This document shows positions 41,828-56,340 of a DNA stretch of 64,000 bases, piece by piece; the first letter of the stretch is position 1; each line of letters begins with the position of its first letter. A model generated the notes under the pieces. That model was not told the DNA's origin and made no database searches. It saw only the letters and a list, made by a program, of their open reading frames with translations. This DNA comes from Bauldia sp. (GTDB lineage: Bacteria > Pseudomonadota > Alphaproteobacteria > Rhizobiales > Kaistiaceae): NCBI GenBank assembly GCA_026126025.1, contig JAHCJZ010000002.1:186001-250000 (forward strand). Reading direction: 5' to 3'. The position numbers and the translations under genes were made by a program.

Positions 41828-43942
41828 ATGAAGAAGCGTAACGACGGCGTCCCATCGCCCCTTGGCGCCAGCTATGACGGGCGCGGCGTCAATTTCGCGC
41901 TCTACTCGGCGCACGCCACCAAGGTCGAGCTCTGCCTGTTCGATCCGACCGGGCGGCGCGAGACCGCGCGCATTGTCATGCCGGCGCGCACCGACAATGT
42001 CTGGCACGTCTATCTGTCGGGCGTCGTGCCGGGCCAGCTCTACGGCTACCGCGTCCATGGGCCGTACGAGCCGCAGGCCGGGCACCGCTTCAATCCGCAC
42101 AAGCTCTTGATCGACCCCTATGCCTCGCAGCTCTTCGGCAAGCTGCGCTGGCACGACGCGGTCTATGGCTATCGCATCGACGCCCAGCGCGCCGACCTGA
42201 CGCCGGACCGGCGCGACAGCGCGCCGATGATGCCGAAATGCGTGGTCGAAGACCCGGCGCATCACTGGGGCGACGACCGCCTGCCGCGCCATGCGTGGGA
42301 GGACACGGTGATCTACGAGGCCCATGTGAAGGGCCTCACCCAGCTCCATCCCGACGTGCCGCAGCCGATCCGCGGAACCTATGACGCGCTCGGCCATCCT
42401 GCCGTCGTCGAGCACCTCGCCAATCTCGGCATCACCGCGGTCGAGCTGCTGCCGATCCACGCCTTCGTCGACGACCGCTTCCTCGTCAACAAGGGGCTTC
42501 GCAACTTCTGGGGCTACTCGACGCTCAATTATTTCGCGCCCGAGCCGCGCTATTTCGGCGCCGCCGGCGCCACCGGCCTTCGCGCGGCGGTGAGCGCACT
42601 CCACGAAGCAGGGATCGAGGTCATCCTCGACGTCGTCTACAACCACACCGCCGAGGGCAACCACCTCGGACCGACGCTGTCGTTCCGCGGGATCGACAAC
42701 GCAACCTACTACAAGCTGCCGGCCGACGACCCGCGGCACTACTGGGATTCCACCGGCACCGGCAACACGCTCGACGTCAGCAACCCGGTCGTGCTGCGCC
42801 TGGTGATGGATTCGCTCCGCCACTGGGTGCAGGCCTACCACATCGACGGCTTCCGCTTCGATCTCGCCTCGGCGCTGGCGCGGCGGCCCTACGAGTTCGA
42901 CCTCGACGCCAGCTTCCTCGCCGCGGTGGCGCAGGACCCGGTGCTGTCGCGGGTGAAGCTGATCGCCGAGCCGTGGGACGTTGGGCCCGGCGGCTATCGC
43001 GTCGGCGGTTTCCCCCCCGGCTGGAGCGAGTGGAACGACCGCTATCGCGACACCCTGCGCGGCTTCTGGCGCGGCGATCCGGGACAGCTGCCGGCGCTGG
43101 CGCAGTCGCTCGCCGGATCGCGCGAGATCTACGCCCCGTCAGGCCGCGGGCCGCGGGCGTCGATCAACTACATCTGCTCGCATGACGGCTTCACGCTCGC
43201 CGACCTCTTCGCCTACAACGAGCGGCACAACTACGCGAATGGCGAGGACAACAACGACGGCCACGGCCACAACCTGTCGACCAATTGCGGCGTCGAGGGA
43301 CCGACCGAGGATTCGGAGGTGCTCGCCCTTCGCGCCCGGCTCCGCCGCAGCGCGCTGGCGACGGTGATGCTTTCGATCGGGACGCCGATGATCCTTGCCG
43401 GCGACGAGATCGGGCGGAGCCAGGACGGCAACAACAACGCCTACTGCCAGGACAATTCGATCAGCTGGATCGACTGGGAGGCGGGGCTGACCCAGCATGC
43501 CGACCTCCTCGATTTCGCGCAGGCGCTCGCCGCTCTGCGGCACAGCTATGACGCGTTCCGCCGGCGCGACTTCTTCGAGGGCGTGACCACGTCGGAGAAC
43601 GGCCTTCGCGACGTCTACTGGCTGGCGCCCGAAGGCCGGGTGATGACCGACGACGACTGGACGGTGGCGGAACGCCGCACCATCGGCTTCCAGATCGGCA
43701 ACCATTCGCCCGACGGCCGGCGCTTCCTCATCATCCTCAACGCCGCGCCGGAGCCGGTCGAGTTCCAGCTGCCGCCGGACTTCCCGTCGCGCGGCTGGAT
43801 GCCGATCATCGACACGGCGGCGCCGTCGGGGCTTGCCGCCAAGGATGCGGCGCCGCTCACGCCCGGCGGATCGCGCCGCGTCGACGCGCAGTCGCTGCTC
43901 CTGTTCCGCCACGAGAATGGCGGGGTCGAGGCCCGCCTATGA
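41828..43942 (+). CDS. glgX: Glycogen debranching enzyme (isoamylase type)
   Basis: A 704-residue GH13 enzyme: N-terminal CBM48 (about 10-100), then the barrel with DVVYNHTAEGN, nucleophile D345 in FRFDLASAL, acid E381 in LIAEPWDVGPGGYRVG and ICSHDGFTLADLFAYN. GlgX removes short alpha-1,6 branches left by phosphorylase. It heads a run of glucan genes: glgX, malQ, glgE, treS-mak, glgB. The next gene starts with an ATGA overlap. Confidence 0.93.
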   Translation: MKKRNDGVPSPLGASYDGRGVNFALYSAHATKVELCLFDPTGRRETARIVMPARTDNVWHVYLSGVVPGQLYGYRVHGPYEPQAGHRFNPHKLLIDPYASQLFGKLRWHDAVYGYRIDAQRADLTPDRRDSAPMMPKCVVEDPAHHWGDDRLPRHAWEDTVIYEAHVKGLTQLHPDVPQPIRGTYDALGHPAVVEHLANLGITAVELLPIHAFVDDRFLVNKGLRNFWGYSTLNYFAPEPRYFGAAGATGLRAAVSALHEAGIEVILDVVYNHTAEGNHLGPTLSFRGIDNATYYKLPADDPRHYWDSTGTGNTLDVSNPVVLRLVMDSLRHWVQAYHIDGFRFDLASALARRPYEFDLDASFLAAVAQDPVLSRVKLIAEPWDVGPGGYRVGGFPPGWSEWNDRYRDTLRGFWRGDPGQLPALAQSLAGSREIYAPSGRGPRASINYICSHDGFTLADLFAYNERHNYANGEDNNDGHGHNLSTNCGVEGPTEDSEVLALRARLRRSALATVMLSIGTPMILAGDEIGRSQDGNNNAYCQDNSISWIDWEAGLTQHADLLDFAQALAALRHSYDAFRRRDFFEGVTTSENGLRDVYWLAPEGRVMTDDDWTVAERRTIGFQIGNHSPDGRRFLIILNAAPEPVEFQLPPDFPSRGWMPIIDTAAPSGLAAKDAAPLTPGGSRRVDAQSLLLFRHENGGVEARL

Positions 43943-46014
43943 GCGACGCCGGGATCGGCCGCATCGTCGACCTTCTCGGCATCGCCGGCGGCTATCGCGA
44001 CTATACCGGGCGGGAGATCGCGTCGCCGATCGAGGCGCGGCGCACCGTGGCCGCCGCCCTCGGCTTCCCGACCGGAACCGAAGGCGAGATCGCGGACAGC
44101 CTCGCGCGGATCGAGGGCATCCGCCTCGGCCTCCTGCCGCCGCTCGTCGTCGCGCCGGCGAACCAGACCGCGGAGATCGCGGTGCGAGACCCGGGCGGCG
44201 ACGCGGTCGCATGGACCCTCACCGACGAGGCCGGCGCTCAGACCGACGGCCAGGCAGCGCTCTTCCGGCGCGCCGACGGAAAGCCCGCCATCACGCTGCC
44301 ACCGCTTCCCGCGGGCTACCACCAGCTCAGCGTCACGGCCGGCGACCGGACGGCCGCGGCGACCGTGATCGCCGCGCCGCCGCATTGCTGGCGGCCGGAC
44401 CGGCGGCGGCGCTGGGGTATCGGCACCGCGGCCTTCGCGCTTTCCTCCACGCGCGATCTCGGGATCGGCAGCTACAGTGACGTCGCCGCCCTCGCCGAGG
44501 GCGCCGGTCGCAAGGGCGCGTCCTTCCTCGGCCTTCTCCCGCTCCACGCGCTCTTCGCCGGCGACCGGGGCAAGATTTCGCCCTACTCGCCGTCGTCGCG
44601 GCTCTTCCTGGAGACCATCCACATCGACCCGGCGGCGGTGCTGAACGGCGGCGCCGAGGCCGGTGCGCTGCTGCGCGAGGTCGAGGACACAAAGGCGCTC
44701 ATCGCCATCCGCGCCGATCCGCTGGTCGAGCACGCCGCCGCATGGGCGCTAAAGCGGCCGGTCCTCGATGCGCTGTGGGCCGCGCATCGCGGCAACCGCC
44801 TGCCCGCATGCGATGCCTTCCGCGCCGAAGGCGGCGAGCGGCTGGAAACCCACGCCACCTTCGAGGCGCTGTTCGAGGCGCTTCAGGAGCAGGGCTATGC
44901 CGGCGCCGCCGAGTGGCCGGCCGCCTATCGCGATCCGCGGTCGCCGGCGGTCGAGGCGTTCCGCCGCGAGCGGGCGGACCTCGTCGCGTTCCACGCCTGG
45001 CTGCAATGGCTCTGCGACAGCCAGCTGGCCGCCGCGCAGAGCCGCGCCAAAGCCTCCGGCATGGCCATCGGCCTTTATCGCGATCTCGCCGTCGGCGCCG
45101 ACCGCTACGGTTCGGAAACCTGGTCGGCGCCCGACTGGTTCGGCCTGGGGCTCTCGGTCGGCGCGCCGCCCGATCCGCTCGCCACCATGGGGCAGGATTG
45201 GGGGGTTCCGCCGTTCCACCCGGTCGCGCTCGAAACCAGCGGCCTCGCCGGCTTCCGGGCGCTGGTGGCGGCCAACATGCGGCACGCCGGCGCGCTCCGC
45301 GTCGACCATGTCTTCCAGCTGCGGCGCCTCTTCCTCATCCCGGTCGGCGCGCGGCCGACGGACGGCGTCTATGTCGACTTCCCGCTCGATGCGTTCCTTG
45401 CTGCGCTCCGCGTCGAGAGCCACCGCGCCGGGTGCCTCGTCATCGGCGAGGATCTCGGCACCGCGCCCGACAATTTCGCCGCGCCGCTGAGCGAGGCCGG
45501 GGTCTTCGGCTATCGCGTAGTCTATTTCGAGCGGAGCTGGGACGGCGGCTTCAAGGCGCCGGAGGATTACACCGAGGACGCGCTGGCCACGATCAACACC
45601 CACGACCTCGCCACCTTCGCCGGCTGGTGGGCGGGCCACGACATCGCCGATCGCGTGCGCTTCGGCATTTCGACCGAGGCCGAGGCGGCGGAGGCGCGGG
45701 AGGATCGCCAGCGCGACCGCTGGCGGCTGGTCGACCTCCTGGCGCGGCACGGCCTCGTCCCGGCGCACGAGCTCCCCGGCGACGCCCCGATCGAGGCGGT
45801 CGTCCGGCTTCTCGCGCGCTGCCGGTCGGAGCTCACCAACATCCAGGCCGAGGATCTGGTCGGCGCGCTGGAGCCCATCAACATTCCGGGGCTCGTCGAA
45901 GGGCCGCCCAACTGGCGCCGGCGGCTGCCGGTGAGCGTGGAGGAGCTGCTGCAGCCGGGCGGTCCGGTGGAACGGTTCGCCGGCATCATGGCCGTCGAGG
46001 GCCGGAGCGGATGA
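43939..46014 (+). CDS. malQ: 4-alpha-glucanotransferase (amylomaltase)
   Basis: A 691-residue GH77 enzyme with an N-terminal beta-sandwich extension of about 150 residues. The catalytic residues are D456 (LRVDHVFQL), E504 (VIGEDLGT) and D556 (NTHDLAT). SPYSPSSRLFLE is another family block. It disproportionates malto-oligosaccharides, recycling the short chains freed by GlgX. Translation is coupled to glgX. Confidence 0.93.
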   Translation: MSDAGIGRIVDLLGIAGGYRDYTGREIASPIEARRTVAAALGFPTGTEGEIADSLARIEGIRLGLLPPLVVAPANQTAEIAVRDPGGDAVAWTLTDEAGAQTDGQAALFRRADGKPAITLPPLPAGYHQLSVTAGDRTAAATVIAAPPHCWRPDRRRRWGIGTAAFALSSTRDLGIGSYSDVAALAEGAGRKGASFLGLLPLHALFAGDRGKISPYSPSSRLFLETIHIDPAAVLNGGAEAGALLREVEDTKALIAIRADPLVEHAAAWALKRPVLDALWAAHRGNRLPACDAFRAEGGERLETHATFEALFEALQEQGYAGAAEWPAAYRDPRSPAVEAFRRERADLVAFHAWLQWLCDSQLAAAQSRAKASGMAIGLYRDLAVGADRYGSETWSAPDWFGLGLSVGAPPDPLATMGQDWGVPPFHPVALETSGLAGFRALVAANMRHAGALRVDHVFQLRRLFLIPVGARPTDGVYVDFPLDAFLAALRVESHRAGCLVIGEDLGTAPDNFAAPLSEAGVFGYRVVYFERSWDGGFKAPEDYTEDALATINTHDLATFAGWWAGHDIADRVRFGISTEAEAAEAREDRQRDRWRLVDLLARHGLVPAHELPGDAPIEAVVRLLARCRSELTNIQAEDLVGALEPINIPGLVEGPPNWRRRLPVSVEELLQPGGPVERFAGIMAVEGRSG

Positions 46015-46092
46015 GCAGGGCACGACCTTGACGCAACGCCGCGCATCCGCCGAGCATTCACCCCGACACGAGCCGAGAGCGAGGATCGACCG

Positions 46093-48105
<2,013 letters not shown>

Positions 48106-48148
48106 CATTCACCTCCGCCAACACTCACAAGCACCAATGTCTCTTTTC

Positions 48149-48232
48149 GTCATTCCGGCGAAGGCCGGAATCCAGCGCTGGTTGCACCGACCATCGTGTG
48201 GCTCTGGACCCCGGCCTTCGCCGGGGTGACGA
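48149..48232. repeat. Intergenic palindromic element, first of two
   Basis: Two inverted halves, TCATTCCGGCGAAGGCCGGA (48150-48169) and the related CCCCGGCCTTCGCCGGGGTG (48209-48228), flank about 40 bases. TCATTCC/GGGTGACGA ends and CCAG/CTGG joints are those of palindromic units widespread between genes in Hyphomicrobiales. It lies after glgE. Confidence 0.75.
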
Positions 48233-48281
48233 GGGGTTCTGGAGCTGTCGTCGAGCGGGTTAATCCACACCGTCTTTGTTG

Positions 48282-48330
48282 GAGCATGATCTTCTCGAAA
48301 AACCGGCATCCACTTTTTCGGATCATGCTC
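48282..48330. repeat. Intergenic palindromic element, second of two
   Basis: GAGCATGATC (48282-48291) and GATCATGCTC (48321-48330) are perfect inverted ends; inner CGAAAAA and TTTTTCG also pair. This unit with a CCGGCATCCAC centre is another repeat common in Hyphomicrobiales genomes. It is directly beside the stop of the acetyltransferase gene at 48330. Confidence 0.7.
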
Positions 48331-48761
48331 TAATCCAGCGGCACCACTGGTTCGCGGAACGAGAAGCCGGTCTTGGTCATTCCCGAGAGCTCGTAGAAGC
48401 GATGGGCGTCGGTGCGATGGAAGCCGCTGTTGAGGGTCAGGTTGGAGCAGTTTTCGCGGGCGGCTTCGGTGCGGGCGAAATCGAGGAGTTCCTGGCCGTA
48501 ACCCTTGCCGCGCTGGCTTTCGTCGATCACGAGGTCGTCGACGTAGAGATAGCGGCCGAACACCAGATTGTGGCCGATCCGCCAGCCGATGACGCCGACG
48601 CAGACGCCGCCTTCGCGCGCGGCGAAAAGGCGGTAGCCATGGGCCTTCGCAGCGGCCAGCCGCTTCTGATACTCAGATTCGCTGAGCGAGGTGCGCAGCT
48701 GGCTGATCAAGGGCCAGGCTTCGGCAAAGTGGCGTTCCTCGACGCACTCGCTGATTTCCAT
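48330..48761 (-). CDS. GNAT-family N-acetyltransferase
   Basis: ATG 48761, preceded by GGGGA, gives 143 residues; the frame could begin at TTG 48788, but that would leave almost no room before treS on the other strand. LYVDDLVIDESQRGKGYGQELL holds the acetyl-CoA loop (QRGKGYG), and NLTLNSGFHRTDAHRFYELSGM is the usual end of small GNATs. Substrate unknown. It is inserted on the opposite strand between glgE and treS, next to two repeat elements, which suggests an insertion into an older glg operon. Confidence 0.85.
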   Translation of the reverse strand: MEISECVEERHFAEAWPLISQLRTSLSESEYQKRLAAAKAHGYRLFAAREGGVCVGVIGWRIGHNLVFGRYLYVDDLVIDESQRGKGYGQELLDFARTEAARENCSNLTLNSGFHRTDAHRFYELSGMTKTGFSFREPVVPLD

Positions 48762-48796
48762 CGTTTCGTCCCCGTTTTCCTGCAGCAAGGGTCCGC

Positions 48797-51700
48797 ATGA
48801 TCGACCGATCCCAGACCGACTGGTACCGCGACGCGATCATCTACCAGGTGCACGTCAAGTCGTTCTTCGATTCCAATGATAACGGCATCGGCGACTTCGC
48901 CGGCCTGACGAGCAAGCTCGACTACATCCGCGATCTCGGCGTCACCGCGATCTGGCTGATGCCGTTCTACCCCTCGCCGCTTCGCGACGACGGATATGAC
49001 ATCGCCGACTATCGCGGGATCAACCCCTCCTACGGGTCCATGCAGGACTTCAAAGCCTTCATCAAGGAGGCCCACAAGCGCGACATCCGCGTCATCACCG
49101 AGCTGGTGATCAACCACACCTCCGACCAGCATCCGTGGTTCCAGAGGGCGCGGCGGTCGCGGCCGGGATCGGCGTCGCGCAGCTATTATGTTTGGTCTGA
49201 CACCGACCAGAAATATTCCGGCACCCGCATCATCTTCCTCGACACCGAGCCGTCCAACTGGTCGTGGGATCCGGTGGCGCAGTCCTATTACTGGCACCGC
49301 TTCTACAGCCACCAGCCCGACCTCAATTTCGACAATCCCGCCGTGCTCAAGGCGGTGATCGACGTGATGTATTCCTGGCTCGACATGGGCGTCGACGGGC
49401 TGCGCCTCGATGCGATCCCCTATCTCGTCGAGCGCGAGGGGACCAACAACGAGAACCTCCCCGAGACCCACGCGGTCATCAAGAAGATCCGCGCGGCGCT
49501 CGATGAGCGCTATCCCGACCGCATGCTCCTCGCCGAGGCCAACCAGTGGCCGGAGGACACTGCCGCCTATTTCGGCGAAGGCGACGAATGCCACATGGCG
49601 TTCCACTTCCCGCTGATGCCGCGCATGTACATGGCGATCGCGCAGGAGGACCGGCACCCGGTCACCGACATCATGCGCCAGACGCCGGAGACGCCGGCCG
49701 ATACGCAATGGGCGATCTTCCTCCGGAACCACGACGAGCTGACGCTCGAAATGGTGACCGACAAGGAGCGCGACTATCTCTGGTCGTTCTACGCCGCCGA
49801 CCGGCGTGCCCGCATCAATCTCGGCATCCGCCGCCGTCTCGCTCCGCTCCTCGACAACGACCGGCGCAAGATCGAGCTGATGAACTCGCTCGTCCTTTCC
49901 ATGCCGGGAACGCCGATCCTCTATTACGGCGACGAGATCGGCATGGGCGACAACATCTATCTCGGCGACCGCGACGGCGTGCGCACGCCGATGCAATGGT
50001 CGCCGGACCGCAATGGCGGCTTCTCCAAGGCCGATCCGGCCCAGCTCTATCTCCCGACGATCCAGGATCCGGTCTACGGCTTCCAGGCGGTCAATGTCGA
50101 AGCGCAGCAGCGCAGCCCGTCGAGCCTCCTGTCGTGGATGCGGCGCATGCTGGCGATCCGGCGCACCCAGCACGCCTTCGGCCGCGGCACGCTGCGGTTC
50201 CTCTATCCGTCGAACCGCAAGGTGCTCGCTTATGTCCGCGAGCACGAGAACGAGCGGATCGTCTGCGTCGCCAATCTGTCGCGGACGCCGCAGGCGGTGG
50301 AGCTCGACCTCTCCGACCTCAAGGGCCTCACCCCGGTCGAGATGATCGGCGGCGAGGCGTTCCCGCCGGTCGGCGACCTGCCCTATCTCCTGACGCTGCC
50401 GGCCTACGGCTTCTTCTGGTTCTCGCTCCAGGCGCTTCCGGTGGCGGCCGACCGGCTGGGGCCGCCGATCCCGCCGGAGCTCTTCACCCTCGTCCTCACC
50501 GGGGGACCGGAATCGCTGCTGCGCGGCCGCGAGCGGACGGCCTTCGAGCGGAACGCGGTGCAGCGCTACATCGCCGGACAGCGCTGGTTCGCCGGCAAGA
50601 AGGACCGGATCACCAGCGCGACGCTGCGCGATTTCGCGGTGATGCCGCCGTCGGAAGGCGCGGATGCCTATCTGCTCCCGATCGTGTCGGTCGCGCTGCG
50701 CTCGGGTGCGTCGCACGACTATTTCGTGCCGCTGGCGGTCCATGAGGGGCGCGAGGACGAAAGCCTCCTGCCCTATGCGCTGGCGCGCGTCCGCCGCGGC
50801 CCGCGCACCGGCCTTCTCTACGGCGCCACCGAGGATCCGCGCTTCGCCATGGTGGCCGCCGCGGCGATCGGCTCGTCGGCCACGGTGAAGACCAGCGAAG
50901 GCGGCGAACTCCGCTTCGCGCCGACCTCGGCCTATCCGGAGGATGCCAGCGTTGCCGCGAACGAGGTGACGCGCTTCAGCGGCGAGCAGAGCAACAGCTC
51001 GATCGCGCTCGGCTCGGCGATGGTCCTCAAGCTGCTGCGCCGCCTCCAGCCCGGGATCAATCCCGAGGTCGAGATGGGGCGCTATCTCACCGAGGCCGCG
51101 GGATTCGCCCATACGCCGCCGCTCTTCGGCTGGATCGAGCACGCCGCGGCGGACGGCACGACCACGACCCTTGCGGTGCTCCAGGGCTATGTACGCAACC
51201 AGGGCGACGCGGCGACGCTGGCGATCGAGGGGCTCAAGCGCGAGCTCGACACGCGCCACATCGCCGGCGCCACCGACGTGGCGCCGATCGCGGAAGCGGC
51301 GGCGCCGTTCCTGCGCGTCGCCGCCATGATCGGCCGGCGCACCGGCGAGCTTCATGCGGTGCTGGCGGAGGCCACCGACGACCCGGCCTTCGCGCCGGAG
51401 CCGATGACCGCGGAGGCGATGGCGGCGACGGTGGAGCGCTTCAACGCCATCGCCGACGAGGCCTTCGCGGCGATGCGCGCCGTCGCGGCGGAGCGCCCGG
51501 CGGTGGCCGCGCTCCTCGCGCGGCGGACGGACGTTTCGGCGCTCCTCGAAGAGCTCGGCAGCGTCCCGCGGGACGCCGTCCGCACCCGCATCCATGGCGA
51601 CTACCATCTCGGCCAGGTGCTGATCGCGCAGGACGACGTCGTGATCGTCGATTTCGAGGGCGAGCCCGGCCAGCCGGCGGACGTGCGGCGCACCAAGGAC

Positions 51701-52045
51701 ACGCCGCTCCGCGACGTGGCGGGCATGCTGCGGTCGTTCGCCTATGCGGCGGAGACCGCGCTCGAGACGCTGCGCCAGCGCTTCCCCGAGCTCGGGCCGG
51801 ATGCCACCGCGGCGACGGCGGAGTGGCGGACGCTGGCGGAGGCGGCGTTCCTCGACGCCTATTGGGCGGCGGCTGCCGGTTCGGCGTCCGAGGCGAGCGA
51901 CGCGGCCGAGCGCGACCGGCTGCTTCGCCTGCACCTTCTTGGCCGCGCGCTCTACGAAATCGTCTATGAAGCCGGCAACCGGCCGGACTGGATCGAGACG
52001 CCGGTGCGCGGGGCGCTCGAAATCCTCGACCAGGGCAAGGCGTGA
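48797..52045 (+). CDS. treS: Trehalose synthase-maltokinase fusion
   Basis: One 1082-residue protein with two enzymes. Residues 1 to about 550 are GH13 trehalose synthase: [17 protein letters not shown], nucleophile D205 in [16 protein letters not shown], acid E247 in [11 protein letters not shown] and FLRNHDELT. Residues about 580-1080 are a maltokinase with [11 protein letters not shown] at its start and the kinase loop IHGDYHLGQ followed by VIVDFEGEP. Trehalose is converted to maltose and then to maltose 1-phosphate, the GlgE donor. Such Pep2-type fusions are known in proteobacteria. It shares one base with glgB. Confidence 0.93.
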   Translation: MIDRSQTDWYRDAIIYQVHVKSFFDSNDNGIGDFAGLTSKLDYIRDLGVTAIWLMPFYPSPLRDDGYDIADYRGINPSYGSMQDFKAFIKEAHKRDIRVITELVINHTSDQHPWFQRARRSRPGSASRSYYVWSDTDQKYSGTRIIFLDTEPSNWSWDPVAQSYYWHRFYSHQPDLNFDNPAVLKAVIDVMYSWLDMGVDGLRLDAIPYLVEREGTNNENLPETHAVIKKIRAALDERYPDRMLLAEANQWPEDTAAYFGEGDECHMAFHFPLMPRMYMAIAQEDRHPVTDIMRQTPETPADTQWAIFLRNHDELTLEMVTDKERDYLWSFYAADRRARINLGIRRRLAPLLDNDRRKIELMNSLVLSMPGTPILYYGDEIGMGDNIYLGDRDGVRTPMQWSPDRNGGFSKADPAQLYLPTIQDPVYGFQAVNVEAQQRSPSSLLSWMRRMLAIRRTQHAFGRGTLRFLYPSNRKVLAYVREHENERIVCVANLSRTPQAVELDLSDLKGLTPVEMIGGEAFPPVGDLPYLLTLPAYGFFWFSLQALPVAADRLGPPIPPELFTLVLTGGPESLLRGRERTAFERNAVQRYIAGQRWFAGKKDRITSATLRDFAVMPPSEGADAYLLPIVSVALRSGASHDYFVPLAVHEGREDESLLPYALARVRRGPRTGLLYGATEDPRFAMVAAAAIGSSATVKTSEGGELRFAPTSAYPEDASVAANEVTRFSGEQSNSSIALGSAMVLKLLRRLQPGINPEVEMGRYLTEAAGFAHTPPLFGWIEHAAADGTTTTLAVLQGYVRNQGDAATLAIEGLKRELDTRHIAGATDVAPIAEAAAPFLRVAAMIGRRTGELHAVLAEATDDPAFAPEPMTAEAMAATVERFNAIADEAFAAMRAVAAERPAVAALLARRTDVSALLEELGSVPRDAVRTRIHGDYHLGQVLIAQDDVVIVDFEGEPGQPADVRRTKDTPLRDVAGMLRSFAYAAETALETLRQRFPELGPDATAATAEWRTLAEAAFLDAYWAAAAGSASEASDAAERDRLLRLHLLGRALYEIVYEAGNRPDWIETPVRGALEILDQGKA

Positions 52046-54300
52046 TGGCGGACAAGAAGCGGAAGGCACCGATGGCCAAGACCGAGACCTCCGCGGCAGC
52101 GCCGAAGCGCGAATCGCTGTCGGCGGAGGCGATCGACGCCCTCGTCCATGCGCGCCATGGCGACCCCTTCGCGCTCCTCGGTCCGCATCAGGTCGCCGCG
52201 GGCGCGTGGGAGATCCGGGCGCTGTTGCCGGAGGCGAGCCGGGTGACGGCGGTCTCGGCGGTCGACGGCAGCGACCTTGCCGCGATGAAGCGCGTCCATC
52301 CCGCCGGCCTCTTCATCGCCGAGATCGCCGCGTCCGACCGGCCGCACTACCGGCTCCGCGCCGAGACGGCGCACGGGTCGGCCGTGATCGCCGACCCGTA
52401 CAGCTTCGGCGCGGCGCTGACCGACGAGGAGCTCCGCTCGATCCAGGATGTCGGGACCGATTCGCCGTTCCACGTGCTCGGCGCGCACCCCGTCATCCAT
52501 GGCGGGGTGGAGGGATTCCGCTTCGCGGTCTGGGCGCCCAACGCGCAGCGCGTCTCGGTCGTTGGCGACTTCAACGAGTGGGACGGCCGGCGCCATCCGA
52601 TGCGGCTTCGCCACGGCGCCGGGGTCTGGGAGCTGTTCCTCCCCGGCATCCACAAGGGACAGCGCTACAAATACGAGATCCGCACGCCGGGCGGGACGCT
52701 GCTGCCGCTCAAGGCCGACCCGATCGCCTTCGCCGCCGAACATCCCCCCGCGACCGCCTCGATCCTCCACGGCCTGCCGGACTTTCCGCCCCTGGCCGAA
52801 CCGGGCTCGGGCCGGTTTCACACCGATCCGCGCAGCGAGCCGATCGCGATCTACGAATGCCATCTCGGCTCGTGGATGCGCGTTCCCGAGGAAGGCAACC
52901 GCTACCTCACCTATCGCGAGCTCGCGGCGCGGCTGATCCCCTATGTCGCCCAACTCGGCTTCACCCATATCGAGCTGCTGCCGATCACCGAGCACCCTTT
53001 CGACGGCTCATGGGGCTATCAGCCGGTGTCGCTGTTCGCGCCGACCTCGCGCTTCGGCACGCCGGAGGATTTCGCCGAGTTCGTCGACACCGCCCACCGC
53101 GCCGGCCTCGGCGTCATCCTCGACTGGGTGCCGGGCCATTTCCCGCAGGACCCGCACGGCCTCGCATCGTTCGACGGCACGCATCTCTACGAGCATGCCG
53201 ATCCGCGGCAGGGCTACCACCATGACTGGGGGACGGCGATCTACAATTTCGGCCGCGCCGAGGTCGCCGCGATGCTGGCGTCGAACGCGCGGTTCTGGCT
53301 GGAGCACTACCGGCTCGACGGGCTGCGCGTCGATGCGGTCGCCTCGATGCTCTATCTCGACTATTCGCGGCAGCCGGGGGAATGGATCCCCAACCGCTAT
53401 GGCGGCAACGCCAATCTGGAGGCGATCGACTTCCTCAAGCGGACCAACGAGGCGGTCTACGGCAACGCGCCGGGCATCGTGACCATCGCCGAGGAATCGA
53501 CGGCGTGGGGCGGCGTCTCGCACCCGACCTATGCCGGCGGCCTCGGCTTCGGCTTCAAGTGGAACATGGGGTGGATGCACGACACGCTCCGCTACATGCA
53601 ATACGACCCGATCCACCGGCGGCACCACCACAACGACCTGACCTTCGGCCTGCTCTACGCGTTCTCCGAGAATTTCGTGCTGCCGCTCAGCCATGACGAG
53701 GTGGTCCATGGCAAGGGGTCGCTGATCGGCCGCATGCCCGGCGACCGCTGGCAGCGCTTTGCCAATCTCCGCGCCTATTTCGGCTTCATGTGGGGGCATC
53801 CCGGCAAGAAGCTCCTCTTCATGGGCGGCGAATTCGCGCAGGAGAACGAGTGGCACCACGACCACAGCCTCGACTGGCACCTCCTCGACCAGCGCGAGCA
53901 TCTCGGCGTGCAGATGCTGGTCGGGGACCTCAACCGCCTCTATCGCGCCGTGCCGGCGCTCCATGCCCGCGATTGCGAGCCCGGCGGCTTCCAATGGGTG
54001 ATCGGCAATGATGTCGAGAGCAGCGTCGTGGCGTGGTTCCGCCGCGGCCATCGCGACACCGACCTCGCGCTCGTCGTCTCCAACTTCACGCCGGTGCCGC
54101 GGACCGGGTACCGCATCGGCGTCCCGGCGCCCGGCTTCTGGCGCGAAGCGATCAACACCGACGCCGCGGTCTATGGCGGCGGCAATGTCGGCAATCTCGG
54201 CGGCGTAGAGGCCGAGCCGATCGAAAGCCACGGCCACCCCTGGTCGGTGCGGCTCACCTTGCCGCCGCTGGCGACGCTGATCCTGGAGCGGATGGAATAG
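52045..54300 (+). CDS. glgB: 1,4-alpha-glucan branching enzyme
   Basis: ATG 52045 overlaps the treS stop (TGATG); a GTG immediately before is also in frame. The 751 residues comprise an N-terminal beta domain, CBM48 ([18 protein letters not shown]), and a GH13_9 barrel with nucleophile D430 in [16 protein letters not shown], acid E483 in [11 protein letters not shown] and [15 protein letters not shown]. It places alpha-1,6 branches on the GlgE-made glucan. It ends the operon. Confidence 0.94.
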   Translation: MADKKRKAPMAKTETSAAAPKRESLSAEAIDALVHARHGDPFALLGPHQVAAGAWEIRALLPEASRVTAVSAVDGSDLAAMKRVHPAGLFIAEIAASDRPHYRLRAETAHGSAVIADPYSFGAALTDEELRSIQDVGTDSPFHVLGAHPVIHGGVEGFRFAVWAPNAQRVSVVGDFNEWDGRRHPMRLRHGAGVWELFLPGIHKGQRYKYEIRTPGGTLLPLKADPIAFAAEHPPATASILHGLPDFPPLAEPGSGRFHTDPRSEPIAIYECHLGSWMRVPEEGNRYLTYRELAARLIPYVAQLGFTHIELLPITEHPFDGSWGYQPVSLFAPTSRFGTPEDFAEFVDTAHRAGLGVILDWVPGHFPQDPHGLASFDGTHLYEHADPRQGYHHDWGTAIYNFGRAEVAAMLASNARFWLEHYRLDGLRVDAVASMLYLDYSRQPGEWIPNRYGGNANLEAIDFLKRTNEAVYGNAPGIVTIAEESTAWGGVSHPTYAGGLGFGFKWNMGWMHDTLRYMQYDPIHRRHHHNDLTFGLLYAFSENFVLPLSHDEVVHGKGSLIGRMPGDRWQRFANLRAYFGFMWGHPGKKLLFMGGEFAQENEWHHDHSLDWHLLDQREHLGVQMLVGDLNRLYRAVPALHARDCEPGGFQWVIGNDVESSVVAWFRRGHRDTDLALVVSNFTPVPRTGYRIGVPAPGFWREAINTDAAVYGGGNVGNLGGVEAEPIESHGHPWSVRLTLPPLATLILERME

Positions 54301-54354
54301 CGGGTCGCCGCGCAGCCGGTTCGGGAGGGGGTGCTGAGGCCGCGTTCGGTCTCG

Positions 54355-54418
54355 GACTCAGCACCCCTCCCCGAAACCGCTTCGCGGTTTCGACCCTCCC
54401 GCAAGGGGAGGGTTGAAG
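54355..54418 (+). repeat. 64-bp double-hairpin repeat, copy 1
   Basis: It starts GACTCAGCACCCCTCC, holds two hairpins (CGAAACCGC-TTC-GCGGTTTCG and CCCTCCCGCAAGGGGAGGG) and ends TTGAAG. It agrees with copy 2 at 61 of 64 positions, and two of the three differences are compensating or lie in loops. Confidence 0.85.
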
Positions 54419-54466
54419 GGTGCGGGCCACCAACCTTCCCAAGGTCTCACCGTCGAACCATCCCTT

Positions 54467-54527
54467 TTCAACCTCCCCCTTGCGGGGAGGTCGAACCGGC
54501 GCAGCCGGTTCGGGTGGGGGTGCTGCC
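54467..54527 (-). repeat. Double-hairpin repeat, inverted divergent copy
   Basis: Read on the minus strand it has the same order as copies 1 and 2, but its first hairpin is CGAACCGGC-TGC-GCCGGTTCG. Changed bases keep pairing, so the folded shape appears to be what is conserved. A 36-base fragment of the same type lies at 54310-54345. Confidence 0.75.
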
Positions 54528-54541
54528 GAGCCACAACCTCT

Positions 54542-54605
54542 GACTCAGTACCCCTCCGCGAAACCGCTCCGCGGTTTCGACCCTCCCGCAAGGGGAGGGT
54601 TGAAG
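54542..54605 (+). repeat. 64-bp double-hairpin repeat, copy 2
   Basis: Direct copy, 187 bases downstream of copy 1. Its end abuts the stop codon of the exporter gene (54608), so the element could act as the terminator for that gene or for glgB. Confidence 0.85.
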
Positions 54606-54607
54606 CG

Positions 54608-56194
<1,587 letters not shown>

Positions 56195-56299
56195 TCACCG
56201 GCGCCGAAGCGGGGTGATGGGGAACGACACGAGTTGTGTAGAATGGTTCGGGAGAAACCGTTGTCTACGCTAGTTGAGCTACTCCCGGTAAGAGAGGAT

Positions 56300-56315
56300 G
56301 TCAACGTGCGTTGAC
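56300..56315. promoter_or_regulatory. Palindrome between exporter and TetR genes
   Basis: GTCAACG-TG-CGTTGAC, perfect 7-base arms, 26 bases before the TetR ATG and 136 bases from the exporter start. It is the obvious operator for the TetR protein. Confidence 0.6.
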
Positions 56316-56340
56316 GCAAAGGTGAAGGGTACGAAGGAGA

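Larger units (their letters stand above)
54301..54607. other. Repeat-filled region between glgB and the exporter gene
   Basis: These 307 bases have no gene. Almost all of it is copies of one palindromic element: a partial copy at 54310-54345, a full direct copy at 54355-54418, an inverted relative at 54467-54527 and a second direct copy at 54542-54605. Confidence 0.8.

Noticed and set aside
48707-52069. 1120-codon open frame on the minus strand across treS
   Set aside because: Same artefact: mirror of a well-conserved enzyme gene, with His/Arg-rich low-complexity translation.
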